64,000 nt of DNA from Trachythela sp. YZ-2020 (GCA_016169945.1 JADLSH010000305.1:620001-684000), one strand, 5' to 3'. Shown: positions 22,656-32,909, numbered from the stretch's first letter. The notes: generated by a model not told the origin, from the sequence alone. Made by a program: numbers and translations.

Positions 22656-22965
22656 GTACGTGCGGTGTGAGGGAAGGTATTCACATTTACAACCATTTTA
22701 GAACGTTCTTGTTGCACCCTTCAATATTCACGTCTGTGACAGAACATGATTATTTTCAATTGGTGTCTATTAATGTCATTGACTTATTGGGATCCCTAGA
22801 GTGAAACATGATTACGAAAGAAATTTTTTTAAGAAAAACAACTGATTTGAATAAGAATTGAATGCCCTCATATCCCACTGAGTCTTTATACAGCCTGGTC
22901 ACGCTTCAAGGCTTGTACATGAGTGCTGAGCGAATGATACAAGCGTGAGTCAACACTTTTCGAAA

Positions 22966-23137
22966 ATGGTCTTAGCTGTTACGATTTCAGTAATTTTACT
23001 GAGGTATTTGTTTGATCAAAGTATTATGATTAATGTGGACTGTTGTTTATTTTGATCTGCAAAGTGAATCAGAAAATCAAACCGCTACGACAACGAAGTT
23101 CAGTTATCTCAGTTGGATAATTGTTTGTCTACCTTAA
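22966..23137 (+). other. Possible two-exon small peptide with hydrophobic leader (copy 1)
   Basis: ATG at 22966 opens MVLAVTISVILL followed by a GAG|GTATTTG donor-like site (exon end 23003, phase 2). A downstream block starting after AAAG at 23064 or after ATCAG at 23070 stays open to a nearby stop in either of two frames (SENQTAT...SWIIVCLP, or KSNRYDNEVQLSQLDNCL). Indels relative to the copy at 24506 are multiples of three. The unit lies upstream of B, and its paralogues lie upstream of D. It could be a small secreted peptide, a 5' leader exon of the large genes, or a decayed repeat. Confidence 0.3.
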
Positions 23138-23690
23138 TCTAATCACGGTAAGTTGCATCAGTCACTTTCCTATCCGCTAAAGTATTTAAAAAGTAGACGA
23201 CTAAAATTGATAGTTGTTAAATATATTGTCGCTCTTGTGAATGTAATCGGCATTGATGGATTGCAATTAACAAGCGTTACGAAGCAGCAGAGTGAGACAG
23301 TGGTCAATTTGACTTCTTCACGACAGCCGCACCCAGATGACAACACTCACAACAGGCTAAAGAGTATTTGAAGATATTGACCATAGGTGTTGTTTCAACT
23401 TTTCAGAAACTGGCTCAACAAAACCACAATTGGTGAAAGACCAAATCTATACAGTTAATCAGATATAACTTCCTCAGGTATGTTAAATCACTTATTTCCT
23501 TAACCATAGCATGATAAATAATCAATTAATCAAACGAGGATGAAAATTTATAGTTAAGCATACACTTGCTCACTCTGCACTTGTTGTAGTTTTTAGTCGC
23601 GCTTCCTAACAATATGAAATAATTCAATTTTCAGTAGACAGTTAGTGGCAACTCCCAGAAATGCGTTTATCACATATCTAACAACATAAG

Positions 23691-23899
23691 TGGCGACTTA
23701 CACAAGACGCGTCTTGTATCAGACGCGAACACACTCGTATAAATGGTCAAATTCGAGTAAGTTGCGACTTAAATAAGAGCGGGGGTTCAGGCTGTTCCAC
23801 AATAAGACGAGACTTATTAGAATTTGACCGTTTATACGAGTGTGTTCGCGTCTTGTGTAAGTCGCGACATATTTTCTCAAGTGTAAATCATGTGGCCCT
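23691..23899. mobile_element. Palindromic MITE (GACGCG type), left TIR lost
   Basis: Two arms containing GTGTGTTCGCGTCT and its complement, and TATAAATGGTCAAATTC and its complement, around a short centre. The left GGGCC TIR is missing and the right GGCCCTA remains. Better copies lie at 51817-52061 and 54065 on. Confidence 0.6.
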
Positions 23900-25366
23900 A
23901 TTATTATATCCTGAAAAAATAAAGAAACTTCTGGCGAGAGGCGGCAGTAAATTTTGATATTTAGTGGTACCTGTCAATGTTTTGAACGTTTTGCATAGCA
24001 TTTTAAAAAGCAGTACACGCAGTTCAGTAGTGCGGGCGGTCAAGCTACTTAGAGCCATTAACTTTTAAATGATTATATTTTGATCCTAATTACTTCGCCT
24101 GATGATCACTCTGTAATAACATCGAAACATAACCATCAAAAGTTACGTCTTGTACGTGGTCCTTATCTTGGGTTTTCAAGATGTATTCATATACAAGCAC
24201 ACAGTGAGGGAATGTCTTCACAACGATTTTAAGAACGTTCTACTGTAGTTCCATCCTTCAATGTTTACGTCTGTGATAGAACATGATTATTTTCAGTTGG
24301 TGTCTACTAATGTAAATTTACTGATTTATTGGGGGCAGTAAAACATGATTACGAAAGCAAATTCTTTAAGAAAAAGCACTGATTTGAATAAGAAATGAAT
24401 AGTCTCTTATCCCAGTGAGCTGTTATAGCAACTGGTCGCGCTTCAAGGCTTGTACATAATTGAGGGAATGATACAAGCGCGTGAGTCAACAAAATTTCCG
24501 CAAAAATGGTCTCACAGCTGTTAGCAGTCGCAGCAATTTCAGTGATTTTACCGAGGTATACGTTTGCCCAAAGTAATCATGATCAATTACAATGTTGGTT
24601 GACTTTGGTTTACTTTGATATTATACTTTGATCTGTGTATAGTCACTCAGAAAATCAAACCGCTACGAATGTCGAAGTTCAGTTATCTTGGATAATTGTA
24701 TGTCTGCCTTAAGTTATAGCGCGTCTGGTAAGTTGCACTACTCAATTCCAATCTAAAGTTTAATAAAGTAGACATAATTACACAAACGACGGTTAAAATT
24801 GATGGTAGTTAACGGTATTGTCGCTCTTGTGAATGTAATCGCTATTGGTGGGCTGCAATAGAGGCCCAGACAGACTGAACGCGATTCTACAACGCGGCGC
24901 GATATTTCTATTTTCACTAACATATAACATTGATCCTGTTTTATATTTTTCAAATATTCAGGAGCGCTATAACAGTTTGAGTTATTTGGTCTGCATATCT
25001 TTTAAACTTTCCTTCCATAGACAGTTTGATTTACTTTTAAAAACTGAAAACTCGCTTCGCGTTGCCGAATTGCGTGGGCAGCAGATGATTGTCAACTTCA
25101 GGAATTTTATGATGATATGATACTCTATAGAAGTAAGAAAATTATATTACATTTCGCATTCCTATCTTTGGCTACTAAATTGAAGACTACAAGAAACTAT
25201 AGTGCATAGTAGTAAGACCAATCGCTTACAAATCGGTTATTCGGTTACATAATGCATTTGATCACACTCGCCACCAAGTTTTCGATTCTAAATGAGGCAT
25301 TAAGCTAGGTCCGCAGTTGCTTGATATTGCGACAAATACCGGCGAAAAGAACGCAAAACTGCGCAG
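23900..25366 (+). other. 5' flank of copy B
   Basis: Homologous to 54950-56220 upstream of D. It contains a second, diverged copy of the leader-like unit: ATG at 24506, MVSQLLAVAAISVIL, donor-like CCGAG|GTATAC at 24555; second block from 24643 with an in-frame stop at 24710 in one reading, and a CTG|GTAAGT site after 24729. No TATA box is assigned. The B and D start codons lie 7 nt after a TTACTTTTGTAG acceptor-like site (25698), so a spliced 5' UTR exon in this region is plausible. Confidence 0.4.
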
Positions 25367-25375
25367 CTTGCTACC

Positions 25376-25469
25376 TAGCCTGCGAATACAGAATCCATTT
25401 ATATAACTTATTCCACTTATTCCACTGTGAGAAATAAGCGATATAAATGGATTCTGTATTCGCAGGCTA
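25376..25469. mobile_element. 94-bp near-perfect palindromic MITE with 9-bp target duplication
   Basis: TAGCCTGCGAATACAGAATC at the left end is exactly complementary to the right end, and the stem continues through CATTTATAT. The direct repeat CTTGCTACC flanks it (25367-25375 and 25470-25478). The equivalent D site (about 56238) has a single GCTTGCTACC and no element. The 9-bp duplication suggests a Mutator-like family. Confidence 0.85.
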
Positions 25470-25706
25470 CTTGCTACCATGACCACTTTGATATTTGAAA
25501 CACAGGTTTTACAACCTGTACTGCTGTCAACACATAAGTTATTTTAACCAAACTTAAAACGTAAATATCTGGAAGAGTTTTCTTTTACCAAAATTTAGTT
25601 TTTACCATTCACGTTTCCGTCTTGAAGAATACATTCATGCAAAAATACAAAAATATTGATTTTCGACTCGATTTTGTAACGTTAGGCTTACTTTTGTAGT
25701 TAAGTA

Positions 25707-26283
25707 ATGGCTATAACAAACGAAGAAAGAAGATGGGTTGTCATTGGTGTATGTTTGACCAAAGTGCTTACTCCTGCATTGAGAAATGTTCTTGCAACCG
25801 AAATACCAAAGTGGCACAAAGTTTTATGTCAACCACCGACCGAAATTGGCAAACAAGTATTTGGTGGACACCAGAAAAAGTTACACCCATCAACTTTACA
25901 ACTCAACTATAAAAATATCAACAATAATGATGCGCACAAAAAAACCCATGCATTTGATTATACAGTTAAAGACCCATTGTCTTTGGCAAAATTGTTTGTT
26001 CAACCATTCATGTCCAAGTTCACTGGCTTTGACCAGACAATGGATATATCTGCAGTCTTATCAGTGATTTGTGAAGCTGCACCATTTATAGGAGCTGCTG
26101 CTCATGCAAAGACAGTTCGGAAAGACATCAGAAACGAGTGGGCACATTGCAACTTTGCAAAATGGACTGAAGCAAAATTTATTGCCGCTTTTCAAAGTAT
26201 GGAATCTTTACTTAAGAATGTGAATCTTTTACCTAAAGAGGAAGAGAAATTGTGTGATGAGCTGAATAGCTGGAAAGATAAAG
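25707..26283 (+). CDS. Copy B, exon 1: HEPN domain (DZIP3-like)
   Basis: ATG at 25707 is preceded by an in-frame stop. The exon runs 577 bp to a GATAAAG|GTATAG donor, ending in phase 1. It encodes an all-helical domain with IRNEWAHCNF at residues 141-150; R142-N-E-W-A-H147 fits the HEPN R-[N/D/H]-x3-H signature of metal-independent RNases. The ISAVLSVICEAAPF helix and the flanking spacing resemble the DZIP3-type HEPN domains found in invertebrate NLR-like proteins. Expected role: N-terminal effector that cleaves RNA after oligomerisation (inference). If intron 1 is retained, translation stops five codons later and gives a HEPN-only protein of 197 residues. The exon joins 27770-27882. Confidence 0.85.
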
Positions 26284-27769
26284 GTATAGAAATTGTATAA
26301 ATTTACCTGCCGCAAACCTCCAAATATAAGCCAGCCCTTGAATATATTCCCAGCATATCATTTAGATTTGGGCAAAAAAGATTGATGATTGAATTTGCTA
26401 TAATAGATACTAGCAACCTAAATTCACACCCCCAATATTTGAAATGTGTCCGCCACTGATCGCGAGCTAATTGAGGTTTGCACCGTCTACAGACGCATCT
26501 TTAATTTGTTCAGTCTGAAAAGAGGGGGTACATTTGCCAATAAATAGTACTCATTAAAAAATTGAGATATGGTGTGGCACACATCAAAGAGTATAATATA
26601 GTTTAATTGTTCTATCTTTTTTTATTTGATATATTTTTATGGCGATTACTTTAGGCCTGTTTCAAAGTTCAAACGTCGCCTTTTGCTTGTGTCGAATTCA
26701 ATTGTTTGCATTATGAGATGCAAAATTCGATATCTGAAACAATTAAATTCGACATTTTTAGTTGCGGTCGACCGTAACTTTAAATTCGACCGGTTCGGTC
26801 GCATAATGCGAGCTACATGTAAATGCGACGTGGTTTTAGACGTCGCATTTGGATTTGTGTCGAATTCAATTCGGCCTGGGCATGGCACAGGAGACGTCAT
26901 GTAATGTTATTGAAAAGTAACATGTTGCCAGTTTCTCAAGCGCTTTTGTGGCAAATACGGCGGCCGTACCTTGTATATATCTTGTAACAAAGAATTAAAT
27001 GACCGATCTTACTGCATAACTTGCGGAGTATATACGAATTAATACGTTTTACGAAATACGAAATATGCAAAAAGAGGATATATATTTTAAGTAACTGCAG
27101 TCCCCGATTTTGTAAGGGTGGTTTAATTTTCCTTCTCCTTTACCTTGCTCTAGATATTATACAATTTAATAATGCTATAATTTGTTTCAATTGTTTGACT
27201 TGTTTGAATTTGGCGCCAGATTGCGTCCTATTCTGTGTTTATTTTTAGGAACACGTTCGGTATGTTATTTAATTCGACACATGCAAAATTCGACGTTTGA
27301 AACGGACGTCGAACCTAATGTAATTCGCTCGAATCTAATGCGAATTGTATTCGACACATGCAAAATGCGACGTTTAATTTGAAACAGGTCCTTATATTAT
27401 TGTTTACAGAACCAATTAACAACCAACTCCCGATCAGGGCGTGATTTCATACATGTTCTACAGTTCTAGTGTACTCAATCATTTATGTGTTTATTCCCCA
27501 ATTATTTGTTGTGTTCGCCTCTTTGAAAACATCAAAGAAGAGATAAATTATCAATATTAAGGGATATACCGCAAAAGAGCAAATTGATAGAAAAAATTCG
27601 TGTATAGAATTTAATGAACATAATAATGTATAAAATAATTCAAAGACCCGTATGGCAATTCTAATAAAATAATTTAAACATGAAGATGAAAGTATACACG
27701 AAGTTAAGATGCCTTTTACATGTAATGATTTTCTTAACAATTAATTATAAGTATTCCCCTTGATTTCAG
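26284..27769 (+). other. Copy B intron 1
   Basis: GT at 26284 to AG at 27769 (TGATTTCAG). It contains the PIF-like MITE 26654-27391; the rest matches intron 1 of D, including the run up to AATTATAAGTATTCCCC before exon 2. No other feature is seen. Confidence 0.75.
26654..27391. mobile_element. MITE in intron 1 of B, TTA target duplication (PIF/Harbinger-like)
   Basis: Left end GGCCTGTTTCAAA and right end (complement of TTTGAAACAGGTCC) form TIRs. TTA flanks both sides (26651-26653 and 27392-27394). Inside are clustered CGAATT/AATTCGAC and GACGT motifs in both orientations, including a stem at 26700-26880. A decayed relative lies at about 57735-58410 in the same intron of D, so the insertion predates the B/D split. 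Confidence 0.75.
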
Positions 27770-27882
27770 GATTTCAATTGTGTTTTGGTCAACCTGTCGA
27801 CATTGAAATCTTGACTTTACTCAGAGGTGAAGTGGATGAAATTTGTGAAGCTGTGAAGACATGGAGTTTAGAGAAAGAAGAG
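27770..27882 (+). CDS. Copy B, exon 2 (linker)
   Basis: 113 bp between TGATTTCAG and GTTTGA. Joined to exon 1 it reads G-FQLCFGQPVDIEILTLL and continues through VDEICEAVKTWSLEKEE to phase 0, directly into the first codon of exon 3 at 28863. Its reading frame is open only in the phase set by exon 1, which supports the splice model. Confidence 0.85.
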
Positions 27883-28065
27883 GTTTGAAAATTGTTTTAT
27901 TTGGTTGTAGGTGTATGCTGAGAAATCTATTTAGTACCAAAATATATGTTTCAAGGTAATATAAAATTATCATTCGTACAGTACTGTATAATCCGACGAG
28001 TTAAATGCAACTGTTCATAGTTTTTGCCGTAAATAGTTGGACTATATAAAGCGGAACCAGACTAA

Positions 28066-28454
28066 GGGCCTGTTTATATGAGAGGCGGGACGGGACGTTT
28101 GCCGGGACGGGACGATGATCGGGATCCCGGCATGTATATATTTCTATAATATTTTTCGCCTTCTGTTTATATGGAAGCGGGACGTTTTTCGTCCCGTCCC
28201 GCTTAGGCGGGATCCCGGTTGAAACAACCTGGATCCCGCCTCAACCTTGACGTTTTTCGCCGTATAAATAACATTGCGTTATTTGATCACTGCCATGTGA
28301 CATCTGAACAGTCAAATCATTCAAAATGGCGTCCTGCAACAATAAAAGAATATTCCCGGGCATTCCCGAGAGAAAATTACAAAATATCATATAAAGGCGG
28401 GATGAAAAATTGTCTCGTCCCGGTAAACGTCCCGTCTCTCATATCAACAGGCCC
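28066..28454. mobile_element. 389-bp MITE in intron 2 of B, TAA target duplication
   Basis: TIRs GGGCCTGTTTATATGAGAG and the complement of CTCTCATATCAACAGGCCC, one mismatch apart. TAA repeats at 28063-28065 and 28455-28457. The interior holds GGGACGGGACG and CGGGATCCCGG palindromic blocks. The D intron reads AACCAGACTTAGCATTG without it, so it inserted after the B/D duplication. The TIR and TAA fit PIF/Harbinger-like MITEs. Confidence 0.85.
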
Positions 28455-28862
28455 TAAGTATTGAAGTGTGGTGTCTCGTCTAGTCTAGCACAAGTGTGAG
28501 TAATCATTCTCCATCAGTGTATTTATAAACACTAAATATAACAGCATCGATTTGCTAGTTTGCTTTCTAACCTCTATAAAAATAGTAACAATATGTCACA
28601 AATTTAAAATAGGTTATATCCATCTCCATTATGTCTCTCTCGAGTAAGAAATTACTTCCGGTAAACCTACGTGACAAGATAATAGTCACGCATGAAGTAC
28701 TTGCTGCATAACATTTCGAACGTAATCACACCCAGAACATAAAGCACTGCCAATTTTGCAGCGGCACGGCAATTATGAACAGCTGTACGAAGGTGTTTTC
28801 ATCTAAACCTGTTTAGTTTAATAGTCACAATTGATCAACTTGAAATATGTTTCGTTTTACAG

Positions 28863-31800
28863 ATGACTACACTACTTTCGAATATCAGCGAGATGCAATC
28901 AAACTTGAATAAGGAAATAGATGAACTGCGTATGAGAGTAGAAAAATGCGAGATTCAGGGAACTAACAATTCCTTGAGAATAGAAAAATGCGAGATTCAG
29001 GGAACTAACAGTTCATTAAGTATAGAAAGAAATTCCAAAGAAATACAGCGTATTGACAAGAAATATACCACTGAACTGTCAAGATATTATATTAAGGAAG
29101 AGGAGAAAATTCCCTATGTCTTCAATCCACCTTCACGAAATCGTTATTTCGCTGGTCGCACTGAAGAAATCCAAGAGCTTAAACGTAATTTGAAAGTCGA
29201 GGAAACGTTGAACGAAAAGAAAGTTCGTGTTGCAGCAGTTTGTGGTTTGGGTGGAATTGGTAAAACAAGCTTAGTTTCCGAGTATGCTCATCAGATGAAG
29301 GATTTCTACAAGGGAGGTGTTTATTGGTTCTCTGCTCAAGATGACACGTTTATTGACAAGACAGTGAACGACATCGCATTAGAGATTGGTGCATTGCTTG
29401 GTTCATTTGATTTAACTTTGTCAAATATTCTTAAAAAAATTAGCGCTACAAATGACCCATGTCTTATTGTCCTCGACTGCTTGGATCAACTGGATCTTTC
29501 ACCTAATATGATGAAATTTCTGTCCCTTCCTTCGCAAAAGAGTATCTTTGGACATTTTGTTGTGTTAACTAGGCGAAATCCAAACCGACTTGTTAATGAA
29601 GTTTCAGTTTTTGAGGAGTATTCTTGTCTTCAATTGAAATGTTTCCTGTCTCAAGAAGCAAAGCAATTTCTTCTTTTAAGAACTGGTGTAACTCGTGATG
29701 AAAATGTTGAGAGTATCGCAGAAAGTCTTTGTGAAGAGCTGGGGCGACTGCCACTTGCTTTGGAACAAGCCGGAGCTTATATTCAAATGCGCGGATGCAG
29801 TTTCTCTATGTATCTGGAGCAATATAAAGCTGAACGCTTGCGATTGCTTAGTCGGCAACGAGCACGTGCTGCAGGTAACGACTCCCCTGAACGTCTTGCC
29901 GTTCACACGACATGGCTTATCAATATAGAGTATATGAAGAAGTGCCCGGATGGTCAGGTTGCTGTTCGATTTATGAATGCTTGTTCATTCTTCGATGGAA
30001 ATGAGATCGAAGAAGAATTAATCAACGTTGGAACACCCGAAGTAGAAGACGTCGCGTTTCGTAAATGCGTGTCATCGCCATTGGGTTCTTGTGAGGTTCT
30101 AAAACTGTTGACTGACTTTTCACTTTTCACGTATGTCGAAGCGCACTCTGTCAGCACCCATCGTTTGGTTCAGGAACTAGTAAGAGAAAGTCTTAATCCA
30201 GAATCCAAAGCAGAGAGTTTCATTGATGCTGTGCGGATGCTTTCTTATGCATTCTCTAAATGTCCTTCACCCAGTAATCTTTTAAGTTCAGATTTACCTA
30301 AAAGTCCATCTCACTTCTACATGTGGTCTAAACTTTGTATGCATGGCCATCATCTTTGCAAAAATATGGAGGATCTGCTGTTAGCTCCCGACGCTGTTTA
30401 TTTGGACTCAGTGTGGTTTCCTGCAACAGCCAAAATTCTTTACCAATGTGCTGTTCATTTGAGCGCAAATCATAAACAGGAAGAAGCAAAACGCACATTG
30501 AACTTTGGCTATCGCATATTAGACTGGCTTCCTTTGGCAGAGTATGAAATGCTGGAAAAGAATGTTTCAAATAATTCCTTGTTTCCACTTTCTATTCCTT
30601 TACCAAAATCAATTCTGAACGTGATTAAACGATGTTGTATGCCTTATTTTGTTTCACTTCAACCTCTGACTGAAAAACCTGGACCTGAAGCTAGCCACCG
30701 TGATTTGATGGAGAAAATCGAGAAATTAAGATTTGATGGAAACAAAAGTTACAAAGAAGGTCGCTACAACGAAGCATTAGACGCGTATTCTTCTGCAATA
30801 AATTTGGCTCAGGATTGCAATAATGCTTTCAATCCCTTGTTGCTTACTAACCGTTCAACGGTTTACATAAAATTAAAGCGATACGAAGATGCTTTAAAAG
30901 ATGCGAATGATTACATAACGCGTCGTCCAGACTGCTGGAGGGGTTATGCCAGAAAAGCTCTGGCACTTGATGGCTTGAATGAGAAAGTCAGTGTTGAAAT
31001 AGCTGCTGCTTTAGCTTTTTATCACAATAGGGCTATTTTCTCTGATTTTTTACCATTCAAAGAGTCTTTCTTGGATTTGCAGAAACGCATTTTTATATGC
31101 GATAGTGTGGATGAACTGCGAGAAGCGATTTATTCGCATGGAGTACTAGAGGGTGTGTTAAAGATTTTGGTTCTGGGATCAGAAGAATATATCTTAAATG
31201 TTGGAACATTTGTCAAACCGTGGAACAACTGTATTCTAGTTGGTACGAGAAAAAATTGTTCTGTTTCTTTGAAGTTAGACGATAACATTCACTTGTTGAA
31301 GTGCATGCTTACAAATCTGTCATTCTATTTCAGTAAAGGTCATGTGGATTGTATACCTGGTTCGTTCGTCAAGATGCTTAGCTGTAACTTTACGTGTTGT
31401 GATGACGTCTTGCCTGCTGTAGGAACTCAGGGGGATTTTAACGCAGAACAATGCAATTTTACAAGCAAGAACAGTGTTGGACTGGTATGTTTTGGAGCAG
31501 GTAATGCGATTGTTGTTGACTGTTCCTTTTGTGGCAATGGGAAATTTGGGTTAATAGTGAGCGAAGGCGGGACGTTGATTGTGAAAAGCAGTCGCATATA
31601 TAACAATGGTCAAGGTGGGTTGTCAATAGGAGTCGAAGCATCGAGGTGTGTCGCAATTAATTGTGATATTCACCACAATGTTGGCCAAGGGATTGGTATC
31701 TTAAAGTCAAAGAATGTCACGCTGATTCGAAATAACGTTTTTGACAATGACCATAATGGAATATACATGGTAAATTCTGAGGCGGATATCAGAGAGAACA

Positions 31801-32645
31801 ACTTTTTTGATAACACTTTGTGGGGAATTTGGTCCCAGGACAATTCATGGTGCAATATATCGATGAATAGAGTTTTTCGCAACAAAACTGGGGGAGTTCG
31901 TGTGGGATATCGAGCTGCAGGAAAAGAGTTTCCCCCATCTGTCGTGGAACTGAATAATATTCATGATAATATTGGTCCTGGGTTTGTGGATGAATCGGAG
32001 CTCGCAAATGACGATTTGATGAAGTCGTATTCAAAGTCTCCCGATTCCCTTCAATCTGCCAAATGCCAGGATAATGAAATGTACAATAACATAGAAAGTG
32101 AAAACGATGCTAAAATAGATTTTTCCATTCCATATTGCTCAAATTGTCGTAAGAACTGTAAACTGAACAGGTGTGGAAAGTGCTTTACTGCCGCGTATTG
32201 CAACAAATCTTGCCAAGAAAACCACTGGTCAAAGCATAAGAAAATATGCAAAGTTTTACGTGAGAAGTCAAGCTATTTGATCGCTTCCATGAAAAGAGCT
32301 GAATACGATCGTTCTACGGAACTCGTTGAAGGCTCAAAAGAAATTGGTCCAAAGTTTAGCTCTCTGCCACCACGAGATGGCACGAGGTTTGTTGTAAAAG
32401 TACAGTCTGTAATAGAAGGAAGGAAGGAGTCGTACGCTTTCAGTTGGACTGTAACGATGTACGACCGTAGTCTTGAACTTCACCAAACATTTCATTCCAA
32501 TGTTATTGAGGAACTTGTAAAAGAGTTTGGTGTAATATGTGAACGAAAATTTTTCGAGAAAAAACTTTTCTTCCACTGCTTGTTTGAAGACAACGGACAG
32601 CTTCGACTATTCACGAATGATTTTGCTGAATTTCAAAATTGGTGA
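28863..32645 (+). CDS. Copy B, exon 3: NB-ARC / TPR / beta-helix / MYND NLR-like protein
   Basis: Follows a TTTCGTTTTACAG acceptor. With exons 1 and 2 it gives about 1490 residues. Exon 3 order: coiled coil with two tandem EKCEIQGTN-S units (residues 27-55); FAGR then P-loop GLGGIGKTSL; Walker B LIVLD; VVLTRR; LPLALEQAG; VSTHRLVQ (winged-helix end, MHD-like position); TPR region with LRFDGN, TNR and WRGYARK, matching the carboxylate clamp of HSP70/90-binding TPRs (first clamp Lys is Arg here); beta-helix of about 280 residues with repeated D-C-x-F/I and NNG-x-GL turns; MYND finger; C-terminal domain ending FQNW. Likely a cytosolic, nucleotide-switched innate-immune-type sensor (inference). 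It lacks a 13-residue acidic insert present in A, C and D, and 8 residues before the MYND linker. Its ATG is not the gene start. Confidence 0.9.
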   Translation: MTTLLSNISEMQSNLNKEIDELRMRVEKCEIQGTNNSLRIEKCEIQGTNSSLSIERNSKEIQRIDKKYTTELSRYYIKEEEKIPYVFNPPSRNRYFAGRTEEIQELKRNLKVEETLNEKKVRVAAVCGLGGIGKTSLVSEYAHQMKDFYKGGVYWFSAQDDTFIDKTVNDIALEIGALLGSFDLTLSNILKKISATNDPCLIVLDCLDQLDLSPNMMKFLSLPSQKSIFGHFVVLTRRNPNRLVNEVSVFEEYSCLQLKCFLSQEAKQFLLLRTGVTRDENVESIAESLCEELGRLPLALEQAGAYIQMRGCSFSMYLEQYKAERLRLLSRQRARAAGNDSPERLAVHTTWLINIEYMKKCPDGQVAVRFMNACSFFDGNEIEEELINVGTPEVEDVAFRKCVSSPLGSCEVLKLLTDFSLFTYVEAHSVSTHRLVQELVRESLNPESKAESFIDAVRMLSYAFSKCPSPSNLLSSDLPKSPSHFYMWSKLCMHGHHLCKNMEDLLLAPDAVYLDSVWFPATAKILYQCAVHLSANHKQEEAKRTLNFGYRILDWLPLAEYEMLEKNVSNNSLFPLSIPLPKSILNVIKRCCMPYFVSLQPLTEKPGPEASHRDLMEKIEKLRFDGNKSYKEGRYNEALDAYSSAINLAQDCNNAFNPLLLTNRSTVYIKLKRYEDALKDANDYITRRPDCWRGYARKALALDGLNEKVSVEIAAALAFYHNRAIFSDFLPFKESFLDLQKRIFICDSVDELREAIYSHGVLEGVLKILVLGSEEYILNVGTFVKPWNNCILVGTRKNCSVSLKLDDNIHLLKCMLTNLSFYFSKGHVDCIPGSFVKMLSCNFTCCDDVLPAVGTQGDFNAEQCNFTSKNSVGLVCFGAGNAIVVDCSFCGNGKFGLIVSEGGTLIVKSSRIYNNGQGGLSIGVEASRCVAINCDIHHNVGQGIGILKSKNVTLIRNNVFDNDHNGIYMVNSEADIRENNFFDNTLWGIWSQDNSWCNISMNRVFRNKTGGVRVGYRAAGKEFPPSVVELNNIHDNIGPGFVDESELANDDLMKSYSKSPDSLQSAKCQDNEMYNNIESENDAKIDFSIPYCSNCRKNCKLNRCGKCFTAAYCNKSCQENHWSKHKKICKVLREKSSYLIASMKRAEYDRSTELVEGSKEIGPKFSSLPPRDGTRFVVKVQSVIEGRKESYAFSWTVTMYDRSLELHQTFHSNVIEELVKEFGVICERKFFEKKLFFHCLFEDNGQLRLFTNDFAEFQNW

Positions 32646-32909
32646 ATCCATATATATGAAACTTAGATTGCCTACTCGAACGTTTTAAGAGCAACCGGGA
32701 TTTGTTTCGTGCGCCCGGCTTCAGAAAACATTCTTAATGCATTGAAATACCTTCTGAAAATGAGTTACACTTAATTCCCAATTTTGCTGATATTTCAGAC
32801 AAAAGACACCTTTACTAAGGGGATATATGTTATATTTAAAATACAGCTACATATAGCCATAGGCTTATCTCATCAATCCATGGCGTGCAGTTTATTCCTT
32901 AATTGTTAT

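Larger units (their letters stand above)
15559..23180 (+). repeat. Unit 2 of the tandem duplication
   Basis: Collinear with 8991-15558, starting in mid-gene and running through the same 3' flank, minisatellite, gene-end relic and MITEs. It differs by a private insertion of about 1.85 kb (19983-21829), by loss of the left half of the Mutator-like MITE (22496), and by scattered substitutions and small indels. The leader-like unit at its right end continues past the point where unit 1 is broken. Confidence 0.8.

Noticed and set aside
28863..28865. ATG at the start of exon 3 as the gene start in A, B and D
   Set aside because: It sits immediately after a splice acceptor, copy C has TTA at the same codon, and upstream exons fit in phase.
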